A program made the translations under genes and the position numbers. Below, in pieces: positions 6,875 through 13,057 of a stretch of DNA of 13,057 nucleotides. Each line of letters opens with the position of its first letter. Position 1 is the stretch's first letter. This stretch comes from PALSA-505 sp036496025 (GTDB taxonomy: Bacteria; Actinomycetota; Actinomycetes; Streptosporangiales; Streptosporangiaceae). The notes beneath the pieces are model-generated. The model had not been told where the DNA came from, did no database searches, and saw only the letters and a list, made by a program, of their open reading frames with translations. Location: assembly GCA_036496025.1 (NCBI GenBank), contig DASXLW010000081.1, forward strand, positions 1 to 13,057. The letters are read 5' to 3'.

Positions 6875-6903
6875 GTGAGCCAACCCGCGGCCGACCGTAG
6901 GAT
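6875..6903 (+). promoter_or_regulatory. Candidate promoter of the racemase gene
   Basis: TAGGAT at 6898-6903 matches the actinobacterial -10 form TAGRRT. GTGAGC at 6875-6880, 17 bases upstream, is a poor -35 box. Transcription would start near 6910, giving a leader of about 20 bases that just contains the ribosome site. Confidence 0.35.
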
Positions 6904-6916
6904 GGCGGGTCAATGC

Positions 6917-6923
6917 GAGGAGG
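6917..6923 (+). promoter_or_regulatory. Ribosome binding site of the racemase gene
   Basis: GAGGAGG is 7 bases before the ATG at 6931. It rules out the in-frame ATG at 6913, which lies upstream of this site. Confidence 0.8.
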
Positions 6924-6930
6924 CGGTCGG

Positions 6931-8070
6931 ATGGGGCCATTGCGCGGTGTGCGAGTCGTCGAGATCGCGAGCCTCGCCCCGGCGCCGTTCGGGTGCATGG
7001 TCTTGTCGGATCTGGGCGCGGAGGTGCTGCGGGTCGACCGCGCCGAGGCCGCCGGGCCTGATGCCGAGGCGCCCGCCGACCCGCTCGCCCGCGGTCGCCG
7101 GTCGATCGGCCTTAACCTCAAGGACCCCGCGGGTGTCCGGCTGCTGCTGCGGCTGGCGGAGCGGGCTGACGTGCTGGTGGAGGGGTTTCGCCCGGGGGTG
7201 GCCGAGCGCCTCGGGTTCGGCCCGGGCGTGTGCCTGGAGCGCAACCCGCGGCTGGTATTCGCCCGGATGACCGGGTGGGGGCAGCAGGGCCCGCTCGCGC
7301 CGACGGCCGGGCATGACATCGACTACATCGCCGTGTCCGGAGTGCTGCACGGGATCGGGCGGGCCGGCCAGCGCCCGGTTCCGCCCCTCAACCTGGTCGG
7401 CGACTTCGGCGGCGGCGGGATGCTGCTGGCGGTCGGCGTGCTCGCGGCACTGGTCGAGCGCGAACGCTCCGGCCTCGGCCAGGTGGTCGATGCGGCCATG
7501 GTGGACGGCTCGGCCCTGCTCAACTCGTTCCTGTACGGCCTGCTCGGCCGCGGCCTATGGCAGGAGGAGCGGGGCACCAACCTGCTGGATGGCGGCGCAC
7601 CGTTCTATGACACCTATCAGACCGCGGACGGGCGTCACGTGGCGGTGGGCGCGCTGGAGCCGAAGTTCTACGCCGACCTGCTCGCCGGGCTCGAGCTCGA
7701 CGCCGCCGGCCTGCCCGGCCAGTACGACCGGTCCGGCTGGCCGGTGCTGCGGGAACGGTTCGTCGAGGCGTTCGGGAAGCGGACCAGGGATGAGTGGGCC
7801 GAGAGGTTCGCCGGGTCCGACGCGTGCGTGGCTCCCGTCCTGACTCCGTCCGAGGCTCCCGGACACCCGCACAACGCCGCGCGCGGCACGTTCCTGACCG
7901 GCGATGACGGAACGCCGCAGCCGGCTCCGGCGCCGCGGTTCGGCCGGACAGAATGCGAGCCGCCGCGGCCGCCGGCCGTGCCGGGGACGGACACCAGCGC
8001 GGTGCTCGCCGAGCTGGGGCTGTCCGGCGAGCAGATCGCTGCCCTGCGCGGCGCGGGCACCGTGGGCTAG
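6931..8070 (+). CDS. mcr: Alpha-methylacyl-CoA racemase (family III CoA-transferase fold)
   Basis: A 379-residue cytosolic enzyme that epimerises the 2-methyl centre of branched acyl-CoA esters so they can enter beta-oxidation. It matches the mycobacterial Mcr/AMACR type closely: GPLRGVRVVEIASLAPAPFG at the start, LVEGFRPGVAERLGFGP (82-98), ARMTGWGQQGP (111-121), PPLNLVGDFGGGGM (151-164) and NLLDGGAPFYDTY (217-229). The catalytic residues known from M. tuberculosis Mcr (His126, Asp156, Glu241) correspond to His128 in AGHDIDY, Asp158 in VGDFGG and Glu243 in ALEPKFY, so it should be active as a racemase rather than a CoA-transferase, which uses an Asp at another place. Length is slightly above the mycobacterial protein owing to the C-terminal tail. 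It stands alone on its strand and has no obvious pathway partner here; substrates may be methyl-branched fatty acids or sterol side chains (inference). Confidence 0.92.
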   Translation: MGPLRGVRVVEIASLAPAPFGCMVLSDLGAEVLRVDRAEAAGPDAEAPADPLARGRRSIGLNLKDPAGVRLLLRLAERADVLVEGFRPGVAERLGFGPGVCLERNPRLVFARMTGWGQQGPLAPTAGHDIDYIAVSGVLHGIGRAGQRPVPPLNLVGDFGGGGMLLAVGVLAALVERERSGLGQVVDAAMVDGSALLNSFLYGLLGRGLWQEERGTNLLDGGAPFYDTYQTADGRHVAVGALEPKFYADLLAGLELDAAGLPGQYDRSGWPVLRERFVEAFGKRTRDEWAERFAGSDACVAPVLTPSEAPGHPHNAARGTFLTGDDGTPQPAPAPRFGRTECEPPRPPAVPGTDTSAVLAELGLSGEQIAALRGAGTVG

Positions 8071-8083
8071 CGAGGCTGCCCCG

Positions 8084-9403
8084 TCACTGAGCCTGTCCGG
8101 GGTGTGCGTCCGGCGGCTCGGCGGCCTCGCGGCGACGCCAGTCCTCGGGCAGGGTGACCTCCAGCACGTCATCGACCGTGATGACACCGAGCATGTGACA
8201 GCCGTCGTCCACTACCGGGATCGTGATCAGGTTGTAGTCGCTCATCAGCACCGCAACGTCCACCACGTCGGTGTCCGGGCCGACCCGGACCGGATCGGTA
8301 TCGCTGACGTCGCCGAGCAGCGCACCAGGATCGGCCTGAACCAGCGTGACCACTCGGGCCACCCCGCGCAGCCGCCCCTGCTCGCCGAGCGCGTGCACGC
8401 TGGTGAGCGCTTCCGGCTGCAGGTGCACGGCCTGGCGGACCGCGGCGAGCACCTCGCCCACCGGGGTGCCGGCCGGCAGCGCGAGGTAGTCCACGCCCAT
8501 CAGGCCGCCGGCGCTGGTGGGGTTGAAGCCCATCAAGGTCAGCACCTTGGCGCGCTGGCCGGCCGGCAGCAGGTCGAGGACCGGCTCGCGGCGCCGCTGC
8601 GGGAGCTCGGCGATCGCGTCGGCCGCGTCGTCGGCGCGCATCCGGCTGAGCACCCCGGCGATCTCCTGGTCGGACCGCGCGCCGAGCAGCCGGGTGGCCC
8701 GTTCGTCGTCAAGTTCCTCGAAGACGTCAGCCTCTAGTTCCGGGTCGGCATGCACCCGGCCGAGGATCTCGGTTTCCTCGTCCTTGGACGCCTCCTCGAG
8801 CAGGTCAGCGATCTGGGCCGGTCTCAGCAGCCGGATCCGCGCGAACGGGCCGCGCAGCACCGCGCTCCCGGCGTGACCGATCAGCGCCTCGAACTTCCCC
8901 TGGTCCTCGAAAACCTCCCGGTCCGGCTGCCGGGGCCGGCCCAGGCCGAGCCGCGCGAACAACCGGCCGGGGCGGCGCCTGGTGGCCACCCCGGACAGCA
9001 CCCATTCACCGTCCAGGGCGAGCTGCAGGTCAGCCGCCCGGACCAGGCGGGCGCGCTCGACGTCGATCAGCCGGTGCCCTAGCACGTCGGCACGCAGCAG
9101 CACCTCGCCCTCGCGGCGCTCGAACCTGCGCAGGTCGAGCCGGGCGCTGGTCAGCCTGAGCTCGTCACCGTCGAAGGAACTGACCTGCTCGATGGGAATG
9201 TAGACTCCTCGCCCGCCGACCGTGCCGACCAGCCCGGTGACCAGCGGGTAGCCAGCACCCCGCAGCCGGACGATGACGTCGGACAGCCGGCCGAGCGACT
9301 CCCCGTCGCGGGCCGTGAGCGGGCGCCTCAGCAGCTCGGACAGCCTCAGGGTCTGGCTGCCTTCCGCCGCCGGGGCGGGGGCGGCGGCCGGCGTCGCGGT
9401 CAT
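8084..9403 (-). CDS. Soluble PRC-barrel / MgtE-N / CBS-pair protein
   Basis: A 439-residue protein with the cytosolic parts of an MgtE magnesium channel but no membrane domain. In order: an Ala/Pro-rich start (1-15), a PRC-barrel-like domain (about 18-95, with LTARDGESLGRLSDVIV), a second similar segment (about 100-140), a basic linker, an MgtE N-terminal superhelical domain (about 180-290, repeats such as LLEEASKDEETEILGRV and IAELPQRRREPVLDLLP), and two CBS motifs (about 300-355 and 365-420), the first opening with FNPTSAGGLMGVDYLALP as in MgtE. In MgtE these domains sense Mg2+ and nucleotides and gate the pore; here they must act on another partner or as a free sensor. Related proteins exist in mycobacteria and Streptomyces (Rv1232c type, from memory). 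The ATG at 9403 was preferred over the GTG at 9430 because GAGGGAG (9411-9417) lies 7 bases before it. It is divergent from the KimA-like gene. Confidence 0.87.
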   Translation of the reverse strand: MTATPAAAPAPAAEGSQTLRLSELLRRPLTARDGESLGRLSDVIVRLRGAGYPLVTGLVGTVGGRGVYIPIEQVSSFDGDELRLTSARLDLRRFERREGEVLLRADVLGHRLIDVERARLVRAADLQLALDGEWVLSGVATRRRPGRLFARLGLGRPRQPDREVFEDQGKFEALIGHAGSAVLRGPFARIRLLRPAQIADLLEEASKDEETEILGRVHADPELEADVFEELDDERATRLLGARSDQEIAGVLSRMRADDAADAIAELPQRRREPVLDLLPAGQRAKVLTLMGFNPTSAGGLMGVDYLALPAGTPVGEVLAAVRQAVHLQPEALTSVHALGEQGRLRGVARVVTLVQADPGALLGDVSDTDPVRVGPDTDVVDVAVLMSDYNLITIPVVDDGCHMLGVITVDDVLEVTLPEDWRRREAAEPPDAHPGQAQ

Positions 9404-9410
9404 CGCTGCG

Positions 9411-9417
9411 CTCCCTC
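9411..9417 (-). promoter_or_regulatory. Ribosome binding site of the MgtE-N/CBS gene
   Basis: GAGGGAG on the minus strand, 7 bases before the ATG at 9403. It favours that start over the GTG at 9430. Confidence 0.6.
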
Positions 9418-9533
9418 GGTGAGCAATCACGAGATCCCTACCATGTCAGGTCATGACGGACCGGGATACGACGGCGTAGAGCACTGGTATAGCGGTGATA
9501 TGAAAGCCAGGGACACTATTGACGGGGAGGACT

Positions 9534-9538
9534 AGGAG
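9534..9538 (+). promoter_or_regulatory. Ribosome binding site of the KimA-like gene
   Basis: AGGAG lies 8 bases before the ATG at 9547 but only 2 before the in-frame GTG at 9541, so the ATG is preferred. A second purine run GGGGAGG at 9524-9530 would serve the GTG at a spacing of 10. Confidence 0.6.
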
Positions 9539-9546
9539 TCGTGGCC

Positions 9547-12117
9547 ATGCGCAGGGCGGCAGATTTGCTCGGCGGGCGCGCTCCTGCCCCGGACAGCCTG
9601 GGATATTCGGTCAAGCGCCGCCTGCTCGGCAGGCCGCTGGTCAACGAGCAGCTCTCCGAGCAGCGGCTGTCCAATCCCGTCGCGCTGGGCGTGCTGTCGC
9701 CGGACGGCATCTCCTCCTCGGCCTACGGCACCGAGGAAATCCTCATCGCCCTGCTCCCGCTGGCCGGGCTGGCCGCCTTCACGCTGATCCTGCCGATGAC
9801 CCTGGTCATCTTGTTCGTCATGCTGCTCGTGGTGCTGTCCTACCGCGAGGTGGTGATGGTCTACATCAGGCCGGGTGGCTCCTACGTGGTGGCCAGGGAG
9901 AACTTCGGCCCGCGGGTGGCGCAGATCGCCGCCGTGGCGCTGCTGATCGACTACGTGGTCACGGTGGCCGTGCAGACGGTGGCGGGCACCGCCGCCGTGG
10001 TGTCCGCGTTCCCGGCCCTGGGCCCCGCCAGCCTGGAGATCACGATCGGCGTGATCCTGGTGATCTGCTTCGGGAACCTGCGCGGCCTCCGGGAGGCGGG
10101 CAAGGCGTTCGCCGTGCCGACCTACCTCTTCGTCGCCATGGTGCTGTTGCTGATCGTGGTCGGCCTGGTCAAGGAGATCTTCGGCGACCTGCACAAATAC
10201 CACCCGCACGCGCTCCCCGGCACCTTCCCGATCGGCAGCGGTACCGCCGGCATCATCAGCGTGGCCATGATCTTCACCCTGCTCCGGGCGTTCGCCAACG
10301 GCGGTGCGTCACTGACCGGCATCGAGGCGGTCAGCGACGCGGTCGGCGCGTTCCGCCCGCCGGAGGGCATCAACGCCCGGCGGGTGCTGGTCGCCGAGGG
10401 CGTCATCCTGGGCACGCTGGTGGCCGGGATCTCCTGGCTCGCGCACGTGACCTACGCCACCCCCCGGACCTCCGGGGCCCCGACCGTCCTCGCGCAGGAG
10501 GCGGCCGCCGCCTTCGGCGGCGGGTTCGGCCGGGTGCTGTTCTACCTGCTCCAGGCGGCCACCGCGCTGATCCTGTTCACCGGGGCGAACACCAGCTTCA
10601 ACGGGTTCCCGTTCCTGGCCAGCTACGTCGCGGGAGACGCGTTCCTGCCCCGGTGGCTGCTCAAGCGCGGGCACCGGCTGGTGTTCTCCAACGCGATCAT
10701 CGTGCTGACCGTGGTCTCGATCGCGCTGATCATCATCCGCGGTGCGAAGGTCAACGACCTGGTGCCGCTCTACGCGATCGGCGTGTTCACCGCGTTCTCC
10801 ATGGCGGGCTTCGGCATGGCCAAGTACCACCACAGGCACAAGGAGCCGGGCTGGCGGCGGCGGCTGATCATCAACGCGGCGGCCGGCGTGCTCACCGCGG
10901 TCGTCGTGGCGATCTTCGCGGTGGTCAAGTTCACCGAGGGCGCCTGGATCGTGGTCGTGCTGTTCGCCGTGGGGGTGCCCGCGCTGATCCGGCTGAACCG
11001 GGAGTACGGGATGGAGGCCGAGGTGCTCTCCACGATCAGCGAGCGCCAGCCGCCGCCGCCCGCGGCCTACTCCCGTCGCACGGTCCTCGTGCTCGTGGAC
11101 AGCTTCGACCTGGCCACGCTGGCCGCGCTGCGGTACGCGCGGAGCCTGCGACCGACCTCCCTGCGCGCGGTGCATTTCGTCATCGACAGCGCCCGGGCCG
11201 AGACGCTGCGTCAGCAGTGGCTGCGCGCGGACCGCGGCGTCGTGCTCGACTTCATCGACGTCCCGGACCGGCGGCTGGTCCGGGCCGCGGCCGAACTGGT
11301 CAGCGAGGAGGTTGCGGATCCCGGCACGCACGTGACCGTGATCCTGCCCCGGCGCAGCTTCTCGCCGCTGCTCGGCCGGCTGCTGCACGACCGGACCGCG
11401 GACAAGATCGCCGGAGCGGTCAGCCGTATCCCCCGCTCCGCGGCCACGATCATCCCGTTCGACGTATCGAGCCGGGTGGAGGTGCTGCAGCAGCGGCAGG
11501 CCGCGGCGGCAGCGAAGACCGGCCCCCCGGTACCGCAGGGCGCCGGCCCCCACCCGGACGGCCAGGACGGCCAGCAGGACGCCGGGAAGCCGGACGGCCC
11601 GCGGGACGACGGCCACCCGGGCGAGGGCCAGCCGGGCGACGGCCAGCCGCGCACAGGCCTGGCGCGGCCGGGTCAGCTGCGCGCGCCCGGCAGGGACCGG
11701 AAGGAACGCAAGGACCGCAAGGACCGCAAGGACAAGGTCGGCGGCCTGGCGCCCGGCGACATGACCGACTATGAGCGGCCGGCGCCGCCGCCGGGGGTTA
11801 CTCCGATCGGCACGCTCAACAAGCCGGGCCGGGCCACCGTGGAGGGCCGGGTGCGCAGCGTGGAGATCCGCCCGGTGGAGCGCAACTCGGTGCTCGCGTA
11901 CGACATCGCGGACTCCACCGGCGAGCTGACCGCCTTGTTCTACGGCCGCTCCAGCATTCCCGGGGTCATCTGCGGCTCGCGGGTGAGGTTCCGCGGCACG
12001 GTCGGCATCCGCGCAGACCGCCCGTTCATGGTCAACCCCACCTACGATCTGCTGCCGTCAGGGTCCCCCGAGCCTGGGGACCGCAGGACTTCCGGGGATG
12101 ACGACGCGAACGCCTGA
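9547..12117 (+). CDS. KimA-like potassium transporter with USP-like and OB-fold domains
   Basis: An 856-residue membrane protein. Residues about 45-482 contain some twelve hydrophobic segments of an APC-superfamily transporter. The K+-site residues of Bacillus KimA (Asp36, Tyr43, Asp117, Glu233) are matched by Asp53 and Tyr60 in SPDGISSSAYGTEEILI, Asp135 in LLIDYVVTVAV and Glu260 in SLTGIEAVSDA, so K+/H+ symport is likely. A cytosolic USP-like domain follows (about 508-650), the region where KimA binds c-di-AMP. Then come a low-complexity linker (651-755) rich in Gly/Pro/Asp/Gln with a Lys-Arg-Asp block, and an OB-fold (about 758-838: GRATVEGRVRSVEIRP, STGELTALFYGR, SRVRFRGTVG, MVNPTYDLL). 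KimA itself is about 600 residues and ends after the USP-like part. The OB-fold resembles the free Rv2694c-type protein found near potassium genes (from memory). It is divergent from the CBS protein and convergent with a paralogue. Transport of another substrate cannot be excluded. Confidence 0.88.
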   Translation: MRRAADLLGGRAPAPDSLGYSVKRRLLGRPLVNEQLSEQRLSNPVALGVLSPDGISSSAYGTEEILIALLPLAGLAAFTLILPMTLVILFVMLLVVLSYREVVMVYIRPGGSYVVARENFGPRVAQIAAVALLIDYVVTVAVQTVAGTAAVVSAFPALGPASLEITIGVILVICFGNLRGLREAGKAFAVPTYLFVAMVLLLIVVGLVKEIFGDLHKYHPHALPGTFPIGSGTAGIISVAMIFTLLRAFANGGASLTGIEAVSDAVGAFRPPEGINARRVLVAEGVILGTLVAGISWLAHVTYATPRTSGAPTVLAQEAAAAFGGGFGRVLFYLLQAATALILFTGANTSFNGFPFLASYVAGDAFLPRWLLKRGHRLVFSNAIIVLTVVSIALIIIRGAKVNDLVPLYAIGVFTAFSMAGFGMAKYHHRHKEPGWRRRLIINAAAGVLTAVVVAIFAVVKFTEGAWIVVVLFAVGVPALIRLNREYGMEAEVLSTISERQPPPPAAYSRRTVLVLVDSFDLATLAALRYARSLRPTSLRAVHFVIDSARAETLRQQWLRADRGVVLDFIDVPDRRLVRAAAELVSEEVADPGTHVTVILPRRSFSPLLGRLLHDRTADKIAGAVSRIPRSAATIIPFDVSSRVEVLQQRQAAAAAKTGPPVPQGAGPHPDGQDGQQDAGKPDGPRDDGHPGEGQPGDGQPRTGLARPGQLRAPGRDRKERKDRKDRKDKVGGLAPGDMTDYERPAPPPGVTPIGTLNKPGRATVEGRVRSVEIRPVERNSVLAYDIADSTGELTALFYGRSSIPGVICGSRVRFRGTVGIRADRPFMVNPTYDLLPSGSPEPGDRRTSGDDDANA
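11097..11157 (+). repeat. Inverted repeat, left arm (perfect 61-base match)
   Basis: This stretch, coding the DSFDLATLAALRYARSLRPT segment of the USP-like domain, is identical base for base to the reverse complement of 12974-13034. It is the best-conserved part of a longer imperfect inverted repeat. Confidence 0.9.
11707..11733 (+). repeat. Three tandem 9-base repeats coding Arg-Lys-Asp
   Basis: CGCAAGGAC occurs three times in a row, with a degenerate copy just before. In frame it gives repeated Arg-Lys-Asp in the linker of the KimA-like protein (about 721-729). The block is missing in the paralogue, so it probably arose by slippage. Confidence 0.85.
11824..11875 (+). repeat. Inverted repeat, left arm in the OB-fold region (51 of 52 bases)
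   Basis: This segment coding the start of the OB-fold (PGRATVEGRVRSVEIRP) matches the reverse complement of 12343-12394 with a single difference at the Arg/His codon. Confidence 0.88.
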
Positions 12118-12151
12118 CCGGTGCGGACGCTGATGCCCGCCGCGCCCGCCA

Positions 12152-13057
12152 TCACCCCGGCGACAGCAGTTCGTAGGTGGGGTTGATCATCCCCGGCAGC
12201 CCGTCGCGGATGCCGAACGCACCGGTCAGCCGGATTCTCACGCCCGGCTCGAGGCCGGCGATATGAGAACGGCCGTAGAACAGTGCGGTCAACTGGCCGG
12301 TGGAGTCGGTCACCGTGATGGCCAGCACGCTGCTCCCGCCCGCCGGGCGGATCTCCACGCTGTGCACCCGGCCCTCCACGGTGGCCCGGCCCGGCCGGGT
12401 CAGGCTGCCGATCGGAGTGCAGATGGCGGACGGCACCGGGTGCCCGTAGTCCTCATTGTCGGCCTTCCGCTTGCCGTCGGGTGACGTCTGGGCCGGGCCG
12501 CCGGCCGCCGCCGCGCCGGGCTGGACCATCCCGCCGGGCACGGTCCCTTCGGCTCCCGCCCCGCCCGCTCCGACTCCGTTCCCCGCCGCCGCGGGCTGGG
12601 CCGCGGCTTTCCCCCCTGCGGCCCGCACGGTCTCCCGCTCGTGCAGCACCTCGACCCGGCTCTGCACGTCGTAGGGGATGATCGTGGCCGCCGACCGCGG
12701 GATCTGGCTGACCACGCGGGCGATCTTGTCCGCGGTGCGGTCGTGCAGGAACCGGCCGAGCAACGGTGAGTAGCTGCGCCGGGGCAGGATCACGGTCACG
12801 TGCGTGCCGGGATCAGCGGTCTCCTGGCAGACCAGGTCCGCGGCGGCCCGGGTCAGCCGGCGGTCCGGGGCGTCGATGAACTCCAGCGCGACACCGCGGT
12901 CGGCCTGGGTCCAGTCCCGGCGCAGCTTGTCGGCCCGGGCGCTGTCGATGACGAAGTGCACCGCGCGCAGGGTGGTCGGTCGCAGGCTCCGCGCGTACCG
13001 CAGCGCGGCCAGCGTGGCCAGGTCGAAGCTGTCCGCGAAGACGAGCACGGTGCGCCG
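12152..13057 (-). CDS. Second KimA-like/OB-fold protein, C-terminal part (cut by window end)
   Basis: The last 301 residues of a protein whose 5' part lies beyond the window. The frame stays open to the final base, and the first visible residues Arg-Arg-Thr-Val match the same place in the KimA-like neighbour, so the apparent GTG at 13048 is internal. Visible are the USP-like domain (about 1-145: DSFDLATLAALRYARSLRPT, ILPRRSYSPLLGRFLHDRTA, IPRSAATIIPYDV), an Ala/Gly-rich linker (about 146-215) unlike that of the neighbour, and the OB-fold (about 216-298: GRATVEGRVHSVEIRP, STGQLTALFYGR, MINPTYELL). By analogy the missing part should be a full APC-type transporter, but a domain-only protein is possible. 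It converges on the first copy with 34 bases between the stop codons and no clear terminator. Such pairs may give two transporters with different affinity or expression (inference). Confidence 0.85.
   Translation of the reverse strand, partial: RRTVLVFADSFDLATLAALRYARSLRPTTLRAVHFVIDSARADKLRRDWTQADRGVALEFIDAPDRRLTRAAADLVCQETADPGTHVTVILPRRSYSPLLGRFLHDRTADKIARVVSQIPRSAATIIPYDVQSRVEVLHERETVRAAGGKAAAQPAAAGNGVGAGGAGAEGTVPGGMVQPGAAAAGGPAQTSPDGKRKADNEDYGHPVPSAICTPIGSLTRPGRATVEGRVHSVEIRPAGGSSVLAITVTDSTGQLTALFYGRSHIAGLEPGVRIRLTGAFGIRDGLPGMINPTYELLSPG
12343..12394 (-). repeat. Inverted repeat, right arm in the OB-fold region
   Basis: Reverse complement of 11824-11875 with one mismatch. It lies in the OB-fold of the second, convergent gene. 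Confidence 0.88.
12974..13034 (-). repeat. Inverted repeat, right arm (perfect 61-base match)
   Basis: Exact reverse complement of 11097-11157, in the USP-like domain of the convergent paralogue. Confidence 0.9.

Larger units (their letters stand above)
6772..6930. promoter_or_regulatory. Divergent promoter region phosphoesterase / racemase
   Basis: This 159-base gap separates two divergent genes. For the racemase a candidate promoter is described separately. For the phosphoesterase, TTGGCA on the minus strand resembles a -35 box but no suitable -10 follows at 16-18 bases. No PHO-box direct repeats were seen. Confidence 0.4.
9404..9546. promoter_or_regulatory. Divergent promoter region CBS protein / KimA-like transporter
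   Basis: These 143 bases hold both 5' ends. The perfect 8-base palindrome GTCATGAC is at 9450-9457. TATAGC (9488-9493) and GATATG (9497-9502) are possible -10 boxes for the plus-strand gene, but neither has a -35 box. I see no structure resembling the c-di-AMP (ydaO) riboswitch that precedes kimA in Bacillus. Confidence 0.35.

Noticed and set aside
5714..6940. Long open frame on the minus strand within the phosphoesterase gene
   Set aside because: The composition is Arg/Pro/Ala-rich and motif-free. The other frame has all motifs of the phosphoesterase family and a strong ribosome site.
8071..8083. Terminator between the racemase and the MgtE-N/CBS gene
   Set aside because: The gap is only 13 bases and has no inverted repeat.
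9404..9546. c-di-AMP riboswitch before the KimA-like gene
   Set aside because: The leader is too short and shows none of the conserved stems of that riboswitch class as far as can be judged by eye.
9519..11774. A very long open frame on the plus strand overlapping the KimA-like gene
   Set aside because: Its product is almost only Arg, Gly, Ala, Pro and His with no recognisable domain, as expected from an off-frame reading of GC-rich DNA. The overlapping frame has a full transporter with conserved motifs.
12118..12161. CCGGTG and CACCCCGG flanking the gap between the two convergent OB-fold genes, as a possible bidirectional terminator
   Set aside because: The arms pair imperfectly, the loop is about 30 bases and there is no T-run on either strand.
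12152..13048. Reading the second OB-fold gene as a complete short protein starting at the GTG at 13048
   Set aside because: The frame continues to the window edge, and the residues before that GTG (Arg-Arg-Thr) match the paralogue, so it is a cut-off longer gene.

Overview
The window is very GC-rich, and its genes have G/C-rich third codon positions, frequent GTG starts and GGAGG-type ribosome binding sites. An mshA gene (mycothiol synthesis) next to a senX3/regX3 two-component system and gpm1-type phosphoglycerate mutase points firmly to Actinomycetota; the genus cannot be told from sequence alone. Eleven protein-coding genes fill almost the whole window. I see no RNA genes, CRISPR arrays or transposons, and no non-coding stretch longer than 160 bases.

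Left part (1-5371), conserved actinobacterial core. A lipoprotein gene (+) converges on regX3 (-), which overlaps senX3 (-) by 4 bases; gpmA (-) lies 137 bases upstream of senX3, so gpmA-senX3-regX3 read in one direction. This resembles the M. tuberculosis order mshA-Rv0487-gpm1-senX3-regX3 as I remember it. Here mshA and the YbjN-type gene form a divergent, translationally coupled pair (+). The two-component system is the phosphate-starvation regulator of this phylum, and mshA starts mycothiol synthesis.

Middle part (5368-9403). A Tat-exported phospholipase C/acid-phosphatase-type phosphoesterase (-) shares its stop-codon bases with the YbjN gene. Divergent from it is an alpha-methylacyl-CoA racemase with all three catalytic residues in place (+). 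Convergent to that is a soluble PRC-barrel/MgtE-N/CBS protein without any membrane domain (-).

Right part (9404-13057), the most unusual. A KimA-like potassium transporter of the APC superfamily carries a cytosolic USP-like domain, a long charged low-complexity linker and a C-terminal OB-fold. A second gene, convergent and cut by the window end, repeats the USP-like domain, a different linker and the OB-fold. The two form a large imperfect inverted repeat that includes a perfect 61-base match. In other actinobacteria the OB-fold protein is, from memory, a separate gene close to a KimA-like permease and TrkA-type potassium proteins. The fusion therefore suggests that the OB-fold domain works in potassium homeostasis. 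With the neighbouring MgtE-N/CBS protein this looks like a small cation-homeostasis locus; that link is inference.
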